Below, one piece after another: positions 1-9,865 of a stretch of 64,000 nucleotides of DNA. The translations under genes were made by a program, and so were the position numbers. Position 1 is the first letter of the stretch, and each line of letters opens with the position of its first letter. The DNA is taken from NCBI RefSeq assembly GCF_900114065.1, contig NZ_FORS01000008.1, positions 115,265 through 179,264 of the forward strand, given 5' to 3'. Below the pieces are notes generated by a model. It worked only from the letters and a program-made list of their open reading frames with translations. It was not told the DNA's origin and searched no databases. This DNA is from Stutzerimonas kunmingensis. GTDB lineage: Bacteria > Pseudomonadota > Gammaproteobacteria > Pseudomonadales > Pseudomonadaceae.

Positions 1-568
1 CGGCGAAATGGCTGGCGATCATCTCCTCGAACGGCAGCGGCGCTTCCTGCTGCCAGCCGGTGAGGTCGGCCAGACGGGCGTTGACGCCGCGCTGCTTGAG
101 CGCCAGCACCGAGTTGAAGGCGCTATGCGCTTCACCGAGGGAGGCGAGCATCTCGCGCACCTTCATCAGGTGCTCGGAGAGCTGGAAGTGGCCGTAGGCG
201 CAGAGCTTCTGCAGGCTGTGCATGCACTCGCTGGCGTCGTCGATGCGCGAATTGATGAACTGGTTGGCGGCGTGCAGCTCGTACTCGGAGCTGAACAGCT
301 CGGCGTTCTTCGCCAGCATGCGCTGACGCACGCCTTCCAGCGCCTCGCGCCAGGCGCCTTCGCTCTGGGCATCGGCAAAACGCTGGTAGACGCCGGGCTC
401 GCCGGTCTTCTTGTGTTCCAGCAGCAGATTGGTCATGCCGCTATAGGCCGAGACGACGAAGACGCGCTGGTACAGCGCTGCGCCTTCCCGGCGGCCGATG
501 AAGATGTTGTCGAGGACTTCCTCGAAGCGGCTCATCGACGTGCCGCCGATCTTTTCTACGGTATGCAT
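1..568 (-). CDS. ask: Ectoine-specific aspartokinase Ask_Ect (partial, C-terminus off window)
   Basis: The minus strand from ATG at 568 encodes a protein beginning MHTVEKIGGTSMSRFEEVL, where K-x-GGTS is the aspartokinase nucleotide/substrate-binding motif. About 189 codons are visible and the rest lies beyond base 1. Aspartokinase phosphorylates L-aspartate, the first step towards aspartate semialdehyde, which EctB uses. The gene follows ectD by 153 bases on the same strand, and ectABCD-ask is the arrangement known from P. stutzeri, where this paralogue is thought to supply precursor under osmotic stress. The plus-strand reading frame that covers the same bases is a shadow. Function is well supported; whether it escapes feedback inhibition cannot be seen here. 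Confidence 0.9.
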   Translation of the reverse strand, partial: MHTVEKIGGTSMSRFEEVLDNIFIGRREGAALYQRVFVVSAYSGMTNLLLEHKKTGEPGVYQRFADAQSEGAWREALEGVRQRMLAKNAELFSSEYELHAANQFINSRIDDASECMHSLQKLCAYGHFQLSEHLMKVREMLASLGEAHSAFNSVLALKQRGVNARLADLTGWQQEAPLPFEEMIASHFA

Positions 569-721
569 ATTTTTATTGCGTCCGAATCTGGCAGGCCGTT
601 GACGGGCCCGGCGCGGCTGGCGCACCTGTCGATCAACGAGCTGAAAGTGAATTCATCCCTGGGCCGTAAGTGATCGGCCAAGCCGGGGGATCGGGCCCGT
701 CATCAGACGCGCCCAATCGCC

Positions 722-1639
722 TCAGAGATACTGTTGCGGCTGAATGTCCAGCGGCTTGAACGTCTCGCGCTCGGCGACGAATGCCGGGCGGGGTTTCTGC
801 TCGCAGAACGGCGGCTGCACGGCATTATCCACGTGGTTGTAGACGTAGAACAGATTGCTTCGCGCGCTGGGTGTGATGTTGCCGTTGGAGCCGTGCATGG
901 TGTTGCAGTCGAAGAACACCACGCTGCCCGCGGGGCCGGTGGCGCAGTCGATGCCGAAGCGGCCGGCTAGCTCGCTCAGGCTGTTCTGGTCAGGCACACC
1001 GAACTCCTGCTTGCGCAGGGATTTCTCGTAGTGGTTCTCCGGCGTGGCGCCGACGCAGCGCACGTAGTGCTTGTGTGAGCCAGGCATCAGCATCAGCGGG
1101 CCGTTGTGCGGCTCGTTGTCGGTCAACAGAATCGAGCAGGACAGGCAGCGCATGCGCGGCATGCCGTCCTCGACGTGCCAGGTCTCGAAGTCCGAGTGCC
1201 AGTAGAACTCCTTGCCGGTGAAGCCGGGCTTGAAGTTCATCCGTGACTGATGCACGTACAGATCACCGCCGAGGATGTAACGGGCGATGCCGGCGGTGCG
1301 CTCATCGGCGGCCACGCGGGCGAACAGTTCGTTGTCGCTGTGAATGTCGAACACCGAGCGGACGGCGCCGCTGTCGGGTTCCTTGATGGTCTTGCCGGAG
1401 CCGGCGACGGCCGGGTCCTGGCGCATGCGCTCGAGTTCGGCGCGGAATACCGCCACTTCGTCGGCGCTGAACAGGTTGGGGATGACCAGGTAGCCGTCGC
1501 GCTCGAAGCGCTCGATCAGCTCTGCCGCTATCGGCGCATTCTCCAGGTCGCTGCGGTAGACGACCGGATCCAGGCGTTCCTGCCAGCTGGGCTGGTCTTC
1601 CTGGCGCGAGGGATACAGGTCGGCTTGCATAGGGTTCAC
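722..1639 (-). CDS. ectD: Ectoine hydroxylase EctD
   Basis: A 305-residue Fe(II)/2-oxoglutarate dioxygenase that converts ectoine to 5-hydroxyectoine in the cytoplasm. The iron triad is visible as His148 and Asp150 in the YWHSDFETWH stretch and His249 in DCNTMHGSNGN; the conserved family block FKPGFTGKEFYWHSDFE is intact. I place the start at GTG 1639 because a strong AGGAGGT (about 1645-1651) sits five bases upstream. An in-frame ATG three codons later (1630) is the alternative, and an upstream ATG at 1678 would overlap the RBS. It lies 60 bases downstream of ectC in the ectoine operon, so the cell should make hydroxyectoine as well as ectoine. Confidence 0.96.
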   Translation of the reverse strand: MNPMQADLYPSRQEDQPSWQERLDPVVYRSDLENAPIAAELIERFERDGYLVIPNLFSADEVAVFRAELERMRQDPAVAGSGKTIKEPDSGAVRSVFDIHSDNELFARVAADERTAGIARYILGGDLYVHQSRMNFKPGFTGKEFYWHSDFETWHVEDGMPRMRCLSCSILLTDNEPHNGPLMLMPGSHKHYVRCVGATPENHYEKSLRKQEFGVPDQNSLSELAGRFGIDCATGPAGSVVFFDCNTMHGSNGNITPSARSNLFYVYNHVDNAVQPPFCEQKPRPAFVAERETFKPLDIQPQQYL

Positions 1640-1699
1640 GCATACCTCCTTTCTCTTGTGATGGCGGGGCGGCTTCATGGCCGCCCCGGTAAACCGGTA

Positions 1700-2101
1700 T
1701 CAGACGGTTTCGGCCTCCAGCGGATAGACGCCGCTCTCGTCATGTACTTCCTTGCCGTTGAGCGGCGGGTTGAAGACGCAGGCCATCTTCATGTCCTCGC
1801 TACCGCCCCGCAGCAGGTGCTCGTCGTGCTTGTCGAGGATGTACAGCGTGCCGGGTTCGATCTTGTAGATCTTGCCGTCGGCGATGGTCTCGATCTCGCC
1901 GTTGCCGCTCATGCAGTACACCGACTCCAGGTGGTTCTGGTAGTGGATGTGCGTCTCGGTGCCGGCGTAGATGGTGGTTATGTGGAACGAGAAACCCATA
2001 TTGTCGTCTTTGAGCAACAGACGGGTGCTGTCCCAGGTGCCGGTCTTGCTGTGGACCTTGCGGTTGGTCTGCTCGCACTCGGCGAGGGTTCTGACGATCA
2101 T
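1700..2101 (-). CDS. ectC: L-ectoine synthase EctC
   Basis: A 133-residue cupin that cyclises N-gamma-acetyl-diaminobutyrate to ectoine, the last step of ectoine synthesis. The sequence starts [16 protein letters not shown], typical of the family, and carries the cupin-type metal-ligand region around [17 protein letters not shown] and the later [11 protein letters not shown] segment. Length and ends match family members. It follows ectB by about ten bases and precedes ectD, so it is co-transcribed from the promoter upstream of ectA. Nothing unusual is seen in the reading frame. Confidence 0.97.
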   Translation of the reverse strand: MIVRTLAECEQTNRKVHSKTGTWDSTRLLLKDDNMGFSFHITTIYAGTETHIHYQNHLESVYCMSGNGEIETIADGKIYKIEPGTLYILDKHDEHLLRGGSEDMKMACVFNPPLNGKEVHDESGVYPLEAETV

Positions 2102-2111
2102 TGCAAATACC

Positions 2112-3389
2112 TCAGGAAGCTTGGTTTTCGGTCTGCTCGCTCATCACGGCGGCGAAGGCCTTGTCGAGGATGGCGAGTGCGCGGTCGATCTGCTCTTCGC
2201 TGATGATCAGCGGGCAGAGACACTTGACCACTTCGCTGTGGGCGCCGCTGGTTTCGATCACCAGGCCGTTCTCGAAGGCGTGACGGCAGACGGCGGAGGC
2301 GATATCGCCATCCGGGCAGCTGATGCCGATCATCATCCCGCGGCCTTTGAGGAACAGCGAATCCGGGCCGTGGCGGCGGACGATGCGCTGCATGCCGTCG
2401 GCGATGCGCTTGCCTTTGGCCTTCACGCTGTTGGCGAACTCGTCGTTCTGCCAGAAGTGCTCGACGGCTGCGGCAGCAGTGACGAACGCATGGTTGTTAC
2501 CGCGGAAGGTGCCGTTGTGCTCGCCCGGCTTCCACTGGTCCAGCTCCTGGCGCAGCAACACCATGGCGAATGGCAGGCCATAGCCGGACAGCGACTTGGA
2601 CAGGGTCACGATGTCCGGATGGATGCCCATTTCCTCGAAGCTGAAGAAGGTCCCGGTGCGGCCGCAACCGGCCTGGATGTCATCGACGATCAGCAGCATC
2701 TCGTGCTTGCGGCAGAGCTTCTCGAGCTTGCGCATCCACTCGGTCGACGCGGTGTTCAGTCCGCCTTCACCCTGCACCACCTCGACGATCACCGCGGCGG
2801 GCTTGTCGATGCCGCTGGAGGGGTCGGAGAGCAACTTGTCCATCATGCCGATGGTGTTGGTCTTGTCGCCGAAGTAGTTGGCGTACGGCATGCGGCTGAC
2901 ATCGGTGAGGCTGATGCCGGAGCCGCCGCGGTGATGCTGGTTGCCGGTCGCGGCCAGCGCGCCGATGCTGCAGCCGTGGAAGCCGTTGGTGAAGCTGATG
3001 ATGTTGTTGCGCCCGGTGACCTTGCGCGCCAGCTTCATCGCCGCTTCGACCGCGTTGGTACCGGTCGGGCCGGTGAACTGCATGCGGTAGTCGCCCATGC
3101 CGCGCGGTTCGAGGATCAGGCGGTTGAAGGTTTCGAGGAAACGCTCCTTGGCTGCGGTGTACATGTCCAGGCCATGGGTGATGCCGTCGTTCTGGATGTA
3201 CTCGAGTAGCGCCTTCTTGAGTACCGGGTGGTTGTGCCCGTAGTTGAGCGTGCCGGCACCGGCGAGGAAGTCGATGTAACGCTTGCCGTCCTGCGTGACC
3301 AGTTCGGCACCCTGGGCCTGGTTGAAGACCACGGGGAAGGAACGGCAGTAGCTACGGACCTTGGATTCGTTCAGTTCAAAAGTTTTCAT
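2112..3389 (-). CDS. ectB: Diaminobutyrate-2-oxoglutarate transaminase EctB
   Basis: A 425-residue class III PLP aminotransferase that converts aspartate semialdehyde and glutamate to L-2,4-diaminobutyrate. Visible family blocks are [15 protein letters not shown] near the N-terminus, [18 protein letters not shown] for cofactor phosphate binding, the [12 protein letters not shown] stretch containing the PLP-contacting Asp, and [13 protein letters not shown] with the Schiff-base lysine. The ATG overlaps the ectA stop codon in an ATGA junction, which indicates translational coupling. Product feeds EctA. Confidence 0.97.
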   Translation of the reverse strand: MKTFELNESKVRSYCRSFPVVFNQAQGAELVTQDGKRYIDFLAGAGTLNYGHNHPVLKKALLEYIQNDGITHGLDMYTAAKERFLETFNRLILEPRGMGDYRMQFTGPTGTNAVEAAMKLARKVTGRNNIISFTNGFHGCSIGALAATGNQHHRGGSGISLTDVSRMPYANYFGDKTNTIGMMDKLLSDPSSGIDKPAAVIVEVVQGEGGLNTASTEWMRKLEKLCRKHEMLLIVDDIQAGCGRTGTFFSFEEMGIHPDIVTLSKSLSGYGLPFAMVLLRQELDQWKPGEHNGTFRGNNHAFVTAAAAVEHFWQNDEFANSVKAKGKRIADGMQRIVRRHGPDSLFLKGRGMMIGISCPDGDIASAVCRHAFENGLVIETSGAHSEVVKCLCPLIISEEQIDRALAILDKAFAAVMSEQTENQAS

Positions 3390-3967
3390 GCGTGCTCCTT
3401 GAGCTCTTCTTCTAGATGGGAAACGGTGAACGGGCCGGCGCGGTAGAGCACCTCGTCCTCGTGCTGACCGCCAAAGTGCGCGGCGCGGGAGAACAGCGTG
3501 CGCGTGGTGCAGTCGGCACCCAGCCGATCGAATGCCCGCTTGAACAGTGCCTGCGACGCCGCGTTGTCCGGGGAAATGGTGGTTTCCATGAAGCGCACGT
3601 CGTGCTCACGGGCCACACGGGCCGTCAGCGCCAGCAGCATGCGCAGGGCCAGGCCCTGACCGCGCATCGAACTATCGACGGCGACCTGCCAGACGAACAG
3701 GGTGTCCGGGCGGGCAGGGGGGCGGTAACCCGAGATGAAACCAACCAGTTCGCCCTGGGCGTTCTCTGCGGCGATGGCGGTGTCGGCGAAATCGGAGCAC
3801 TGCAGCAGGTTGCAGTAGACCGAATTGGTATCGAGGGGCTGGCAGCGAGCCACCAGCTGATGCAGGTTGTAACCGTCGCCGTCGGTTGGGCGACGGAGCA
3901 CTACGGTAGGGAAACTCAAAACAATGCCTTTGGGGTTGTTGATTGAATTCCTTTTTAGGGTAGGCAT
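3386..3967 (-). CDS. ectA: Diaminobutyrate acetyltransferase EctA (start uncertain)
   Basis: A GNAT-fold acetyltransferase that makes N-gamma-acetyl-diaminobutyrate, first committed step of ectoine synthesis. Family blocks include [16 protein letters not shown], the conserved CNLLQCSDF segment, and the acetyl-CoA loop around [15 protein letters not shown]. The open frame from ATG 3967 is 193 residues, and this is the conventional start. However, that ATG lies inside the spacer of the promoter at 3957-3986, so a transcript from that promoter cannot contain it. The most credible internal start is TTG at 3919, seven bases after an AAGG at 3927-3930, giving about 177 residues; GTG at 3901 is another option. 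First gene of the operon. Confidence 0.95.
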   Translation of the reverse strand: MPTLKRNSINNPKGIVLSFPTVVLRRPTDGDGYNLHQLVARCQPLDTNSVYCNLLQCSDFADTAIAAENAQGELVGFISGYRPPARPDTLFVWQVAVDSSMRGQGLALRMLLALTARVAREHDVRFMETTISPDNAASQALFKRAFDRLGADCTTRTLFSRAAHFGGQHEDEVLYRAGPFTVSHLEEELKEHA

Positions 3968-3986
3968 ATCCGGAGAAGTTTCTCAA
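3957..3986 (-). promoter_or_regulatory. ect operon promoter (osmoregulated type)
   Basis: On the minus strand TTGAGA (3986-3981) and TACCCT (3962-3957) are separated by 18 bases. This TTGAGA/GC-rich -10 with 18-bp spacer is, from memory of published work, the osmotically controlled ect promoter arrangement described in P. stutzeri. A transcript would start near 3950, downstream of the ATG at 3967. Confidence 0.8.
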
Positions 3987-4531
3987 CCCGAACTTCTGAA
4001 TATGCGAAGTTCTGGGCGCTGCATATATCGCTCGATCCCGCGTAATTACGGCGATTGCGCCGTGGATGTTTCAGTCTGTTTCATTTCGCCAGGCTGGCGG
4101 TGAAGGCTGATAGTTACGGGGGAAGTTTCGGGAGTGTCGCGAGAAGTTCGATGGCGGTGGTGCGCAGAAGTTCGCCTTGAGTGGCCATGGCGTAGCTGCA
4201 AGCGGCATGAATGCTGGCTTTGCTGTGGTTGATCGATGCCCGAATCGTTCGCCATGCACGCGCTGTTGAGCATGGCGTGCTGCGGATAAGTGTGCGGGGA
4301 AGAATCAGGCTGAGAATCGACGCGGAAATAGCACTAAATGGCGGCGTGAACTACCGATAATATTTCGCTGATGTGACGTCTGTATGTCGGCGCGATATGG
4401 CCACGGCCGAGCTAGTTGCTCGGCGTAGTTGTGGTGGTCGCGATCGATGATTTCAGAAAGTCTGCCGATCCGCTCTATCTCGCGTTATGCGGGGGCTGTG
4501 GCGAAGTTGTCGGAAGTTGTGCCAGGCAACT
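3987..4531. other. Non-coding interval between ectA promoter and zwf
   Basis: About 545 bases with no convincing gene. Two short minus-strand open frames (about 4046-4273 and 4071-4259) overlap each other in different frames, have no clear ribosome-binding site and no recognisable composition. The interval holds the upstream region of the ect promoter and the zwf 3' end. No strong terminator was recognised. Confidence 0.5.
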
Positions 4532-5974
4532 TCATTGCCACCAGCGATGGCCCTGGCGTTCGATGAATTGATGGGCCTGTTCCGGGCCGTCTTCGCCGGC
4601 CGGATAGGGGCGCGGCTTGCGGTAGTAGCTGTGCCAGCCGCGCAGGATCGGATCGACCCAGTTCCAGGCCGCCTCGACCTCGTCACGGCGCATGAACAGC
4701 GTGGAGTCGCCTTCGATCACATCCAGCAGCAGCCGCTCGTAGGCTTCCCAGCGACGGGTGCTGCTGAAGGCGTGCGCCAGGTTCAGATCCAGCTCCACCG
4801 GTTCCAGCTGCATGCCCTTGCCCGGTGCTTTGGCCATCAGCTGCAGGCTGATGCTTTCTTCCGGCTGCAGGCTGATCACCAGGCGGTTCACTTCACCCTT
4901 GCTGAACAGCAGGTGCGGCACCTGTTTGAAGGTGATGATGATCTCCGAGCGCTTGCGCGCCATGCGCTTGCCGGTGCGCAGGTAGAAGGGCACGCCAGCC
5001 CAGCGCCAGTTGTCGATCTCGGCCTTTACCGCGACGAAGGTTTCGGTGTCGCTGTCGTTGTCGATGTTCGGCTCGAAGTAGTAGGCCTGCACGTCGTGGC
5101 CACCGATGCGGCCGGCGCCGTATTGGCCGCGCACGGTCTTGTCCAGCACGTCGTTGCCGGTGATCGGCTTCAGCGCCTCGAGCACCTTCACCTTCTCGCC
5201 GCGGATGTGCTTGGCATCGAAACGCACCGGCGCCTCCATTGCCACCAGGCAGAGCAGCTGCAGGAGGTGGTTCTGCAGCATGTCGCGCATCGCGCCGGCG
5301 TTGTCGTAGTAGCCGCCGCGGTTCTCCACGCCGAGGGTTTCGGCGACGGTGATCTGCACATGGTCGATATGCCCGGAGCGCCAGATCGGCTCGAACAGCG
5401 CGTTGGCGAAGCGCAGCGCCATGAGGTTCTGCACCGTTTCCTTGCCCAGGTAGTGATCGATCCGGTAGATCCGCGACTCAGGGAACACGGCGCCGATCGA
5501 TTCGTTGATTTCCAGCGCCGAGTCCAGCGAATGGCCGATCGGCTTTTCCAGCACGATGCGCGCATCGTCACCGGCCAGCCCGGCGCTTTCGAGATTGGCG
5601 GCGATGGGTTCGAACAGGTCCGGCGCGGTCGCCAGGTAATACACCCGCACACGGCCGTCGGCCTGGCCGAGGTGATGGGCAAGGCGCACGTAGTCGCCGC
5701 GCTGTGAGGCATCCATGGCGAAGTAGTCCAGACGCTGGGCAAAGGCCTGCCAGGTGTCAGGGCTGAAGTCGCTGCGGGCGACCTGCGCGCGGCAATGCCG
5801 CTCGGCCAGGGCCAGGTAGCCGTCGCGGTCGAGCTTTTTTCGCGCCAGGGCGAGTATCCGTACGTCGGCGTGCAGGCGTCCGTCACGGTGCAGGTGGTAG
5901 AGCGCCGGAAGCAGTTTGTGCAGCGTCAGGTCACCGGTCCCGCCGAACACGAGCATGTCACAGGATATCGACAT
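4532..5974 (-). CDS. zwf: Glucose-6-phosphate 1-dehydrogenase
   Basis: A 480-residue enzyme oxidising glucose-6-phosphate to 6-phosphogluconolactone with NAD(P)+, entry to the Entner-Doudoroff and pentose phosphate routes. The N-terminal dinucleotide-binding fingerprint is FGGTGDLTLHKLLPALY, and the catalytic block RIDHYLGKETVQN with EKPIGHSLDSALE before it is intact. Start ATG 5974 has GGGAGAG upstream. The gene is divergent from hexR with palindromes between them. It is not followed by pgl-eda here, so it resembles the second zwf locus (PA5439-type) next to pycA in P. aeruginosa rather than the edd-glk operon copy. Confidence 0.95.
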   Translation of the reverse strand: MSISCDMLVFGGTGDLTLHKLLPALYHLHRDGRLHADVRILALARKKLDRDGYLALAERHCRAQVARSDFSPDTWQAFAQRLDYFAMDASQRGDYVRLAHHLGQADGRVRVYYLATAPDLFEPIAANLESAGLAGDDARIVLEKPIGHSLDSALEINESIGAVFPESRIYRIDHYLGKETVQNLMALRFANALFEPIWRSGHIDHVQITVAETLGVENRGGYYDNAGAMRDMLQNHLLQLLCLVAMEAPVRFDAKHIRGEKVKVLEALKPITGNDVLDKTVRGQYGAGRIGGHDVQAYYFEPNIDNDSDTETFVAVKAEIDNWRWAGVPFYLRTGKRMARKRSEIIITFKQVPHLLFSKGEVNRLVISLQPEESISLQLMAKAPGKGMQLEPVELDLNLAHAFSSTRRWEAYERLLLDVIEGDSTLFMRRDEVEAAWNWVDPILRGWHSYYRKPRPYPAGEDGPEQAHQFIERQGHRWWQ

Positions 5975-6016
5975 CGATTCTCTCCCAGGGCCAAAAAATG
6001 GGCGTCGTGGCGAGGC

Positions 6017-6044
6017 TTGTAGTATAACTACCGCCCCACTACAA
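6017..6044. promoter_or_regulatory. Candidate HexR operator in zwf-hexR intergenic region
   Basis: Two overlapping palindromes share the half-site TTGTAGT (6017-6023): a close pair with ACTAC at 6027-6031 and a wider pair with ACTACAA at 6038-6044. HexR sites in Pseudomonas are TTGT-N7/8-ACAA-like. On the minus strand TATACT (6026-6021) within it could be the zwf -10, so binding would repress zwf. Confidence 0.65.
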
Positions 6045-6116
6045 CCCGCTGACGGCTGAGCGGCGCCGATCGCGCCCGAGCAAAGCCATCAGACGAGAGC
6101 ATAGCGAGTCCGGAAC

Positions 6117-6983
6117 GTGAATCTGCTGCAGCACATCGCCCAATCCAGAAGCCTGCTACGGAAGTCGGAGCTGAAAGTGGCCGACCATGTCCTGCTCGAT
6201 CCGGCGTCGGTGATGCACAGCTCCATGGCCGACCTGGCCCACGTGGTCGGCGTCAGCGAACCCACCATCGTGCGCTTCTGCCGCGCCATCGGTTGCCTGG
6301 GTTTTCAGGATCTCAAGCTCAAACTGGCGCAGAGCCTGGCGGCTGGCGCCAGCTTCGGTCAGTTCGCTATCAGCGAGAACGATTCGGTGGCCGACTTCGC
6401 CTTGAAGATCTTCGACACCACGCTGCACACGCTGATGGAAGTGCGCGAGCGGCTCGACCCCGAAGCGCTGCAGCGCGCCATCGCTGCCATGGCTAAGGCC
6501 GAGCGCGTGGAGTTCTACGGTTTCGGCGCATCCGGCGCGGTGGCCACCGACGCCCAGCACAAGTTCTTCCGTCTGCTGCTGTCAGCTGCCGCCTATTCCG
6601 ATCCGCACATGCAGGCCATGTCGGCGGTGACGCTCAAGCCTACCGACGTGGCGATCTGCATCTCGCAGTCCGGTCGCTCGAAGGATCTGCTGATCACCGC
6701 CAACGTGGTGCGTGAATCCGGCGCGACGCTCATCACCCTGTGCCCGAGCCAGACGCCGCTGGCCGAGCTGGCCACCATCAACCTGGCAATCGACGTACAG
6801 GAAGACACCGAGATCTACACCCCGCTGACCTCGCGTATCGCTCACTTGGTAGTGATCGACGTGCTGGCGATGGGTGTTGCCATGGCGCGCGGACCGAGTC
6901 TGGTCAATCACCTCAAGAGCGTGAAGCGCAGCCTGCGCAGCCTTCGCCTGTCGCCGCAGAAGGTCAAGACGCACGACGACTGA
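6117..6983 (+). CDS. hexR: HexR-type transcriptional repressor (RpiR family)
   Basis: A 288-residue RpiR-family regulator: N-terminal helix-turn-helix (residues about 1-77, with VVGVSEPTIVRFCRAIGCLGFQ recognisable as the recognition region) and a C-terminal SIS sugar-phosphate domain (about 120-260, with VEFYGFGASGAVA and ISQSGRSKDLL). HexR senses 2-keto-3-deoxy-6-phosphogluconate and derepresses glucose catabolism in Pseudomonas. The chosen start is GTG 6117; the ribosome-binding site is weak. Divergent from zwf and separated from it by the palindrome at 6017-6044, which fits autoregulation plus zwf control. Confidence 0.9.
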   Translation: MNLLQHIAQSRSLLRKSELKVADHVLLDPASVMHSSMADLAHVVGVSEPTIVRFCRAIGCLGFQDLKLKLAQSLAAGASFGQFAISENDSVADFALKIFDTTLHTLMEVRERLDPEALQRAIAAMAKAERVEFYGFGASGAVATDAQHKFFRLLLSAAAYSDPHMQAMSAVTLKPTDVAICISQSGRSKDLLITANVVRESGATLITLCPSQTPLAELATINLAIDVQEDTEIYTPLTSRIAHLVVIDVLAMGVAMARGPSLVNHLKSVKRSLRSLRLSPQKVKTHDD

Positions 6984-7084
6984 GGCGCCGCTGCACCTTC
7001 ACGGTCGCGTAATCGCCCTGACTTCAGTTTGTCATCCATGACGTCGATGCTGATCTCTCCTTACCTGTTCTGGGAGATCGCTTC

Positions 7085-7297
7085 ATGCTCCGGCACACCG
7101 ACGATAGCAGCCAGCTCGACAGCAAGTCCCGTCGCAAACAGCAGGATGAGCGGCGCATGCGTTTTCGCCGCGCCATCGAAAGCTATACCGAGCAGCGTCA
7201 GCTGCATGCCGAGCTGAACGACTACGCCGATGCGCTGGTGATCAGCTCGCTGCGCTCGTCGTCGGCGAGCCGGCGAAGCGCTCCGCCAGCGCACTGA
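7085..7297 (+). CDS. Small charged conserved-looking protein
   Basis: A 70-residue open frame with a good GGGAG eight bases before ATG 7085. The protein is highly charged (KSRRKQQDERRMRFRRAIES) and predicted mostly helical, loosely resembling the small PA3496-type Pseudomonas proteins, although that is a by-eye impression. Its 3' end overlaps the end of the convergent LysR gene by 56 bases, and the last 15 or so residues (Ser/Arg-rich) lie in that overlap. Function unknown. It may be real because of the RBS and composition, but conservation was not tested. Confidence 0.55.
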   Translation: MLRHTDDSSQLDSKSRRKQQDERRMRFRRAIESYTEQRQLHAELNDYADALVISSLRSSSASRRSAPPAH

Positions 7298-8204
7298 TCT
7301 GCGCGCGCTCTTCACGGAGGAAGGCGAAGAACGCCTGGGCCACCGGACTCAGGCGCTTGCCGCGCGAATGCACCACGCACCAGCTGCGATATAGCGGCAA
7401 TTCCTCGACCGGCAGCTCGCGTAGCAGCCCGTTGGCCAGCTCCAGATGCACCGCATGGCGTGGCAGCAGTGCCAGGCCGAGCCCGGCCACCACGCATTCG
7501 CGCAGCGCATCCAGCGAGGCGACCTGGATGGTCTGGGCGAAATGCGCGCGCTTCTGGCGCAGGTAGTCCTCGCCGGCCCGTCGCGTGCCCGAGCCGGGCT
7601 CCCGCACCAGCAGGGGATAGTCCGTGAGGTCCTGCAGGGACAACGTGGCGGCGTTGCACAGCGGATGGTCGGGTGGCGCCACGGCGATGATCGGGTTGTT
7701 CAGGAAGGGCATGAACTCCAGGTCCATGTCGGTAGGCACCTGAGACATGATCAGCAGGTCGTCACGGCTCACCGACAGGCGCTTGACCGCCTGGGCATGG
7801 TTGACCACCACCAGTTGCAGGCTGACCTCAGGGTGCAGGCGCTTGAAGGCGGCGAACAGGTGCGGCGTGACGTACTTGGCGCTGGATTCAACCGCCAGGT
7901 TGAGCTGGCCCTGCAGCGAGCCCTGCAGATCCGAGAGCTGCATGTCGAGGCTGTCCAGGCGACCGAAGATGTCGGTACTGGCGCGCTGCAGCGCTTCGGC
8001 CGCATCGGTCAGGTAGAGCTTCTTGCCGAGGTACTCGAAAAGCGGTTGACCGACCAGTTGCTCAAGCTGCCGAATCTGCAAACTGACGGCGGGCTGGGTC
8101 AGTGCCATTTCCTCCGCCGCACGGCTATACGAGTGCGTTTCGCACACTGCTCGAAATACCTGAAGCTGGCGCAATGTCATGCGCATCAACGATTTTCGCA
8201 TCAC
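7242..8204 (-). CDS. LysR-family regulator, PycR-like
   Basis: A 320-residue LysR-type regulator with an N-terminal winged HTH (LRQLQVFRAVCETHSYSRAAEEM, then LTQPAVSLQIRQLEQLVG) and a substrate-binding effector domain from about residue 95. It is transcribed divergently from pycA-oadA, the arrangement of pycR in P. aeruginosa, so control of pyruvate carboxylase is the likely role. Several Met codons at the N-terminus (8204, 8186, 8180) leave the exact start open. An AT-rich palindrome at 8296-8311 between the two genes is a candidate operator. Confidence 0.88.
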   Translation of the reverse strand: MMRKSLMRMTLRQLQVFRAVCETHSYSRAAEEMALTQPAVSLQIRQLEQLVGQPLFEYLGKKLYLTDAAEALQRASTDIFGRLDSLDMQLSDLQGSLQGQLNLAVESSAKYVTPHLFAAFKRLHPEVSLQLVVVNHAQAVKRLSVSRDDLLIMSQVPTDMDLEFMPFLNNPIIAVAPPDHPLCNAATLSLQDLTDYPLLVREPGSGTRRAGEDYLRQKRAHFAQTIQVASLDALRECVVAGLGLALLPRHAVHLELANGLLRELPVEELPLYRSWCVVHSRGKRLSPVAQAFFAFLREERAQISALAERFAGSPTTSAAS

Positions 8205-8295
8205 GTTCTCCGCAATATTATAAAGCGCAACCCCGTTGCACCGTTGCCAGCGGCGCTGACCGTTCGGCCAGATTAATGCTGCTCAGAGCGTATCT

Positions 8296-8311
8296 ATAAG
8301 TAATTACTTAT
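8296..8311. promoter_or_regulatory. Perfect 16-bp palindrome upstream of pycA
   Basis: ATAAGTAATTACTTAT is a perfect palindrome in the AT-rich interval between the LysR gene and pycA, and contains the T-N11-A spacing expected for LysR boxes. Candidate operator for the divergent regulator; binding is inference. Confidence 0.5.
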
Positions 8312-8439
8312 TATCAAGCAAACAATTATTCATTTTCAGTAATCCCCCCAGCGGGCGTAGGGTGAAACGGCTCGTTGCAAATGCGAGTGATCATGACCCG
8401 CACGCGGGTCGCCTGCTCAACGATCCGAGGGAAGACAGC

Positions 8440-9855
<1,416 letters not shown>

Positions 9856-9865
9856 GGAACGAACC

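Noticed and set aside
8..673. Plus-strand open frame over the aspartokinase region
   Set aside because: It is the shadow of the minus-strand Ask_Ect frame, which has aspartokinase motifs; the plus frame matches nothing I recognise.
4046..4273. Two overlapping minus-strand frames between ectA and zwf
   Set aside because: Different frames over the same bases, no clear RBS and no protein-like composition.
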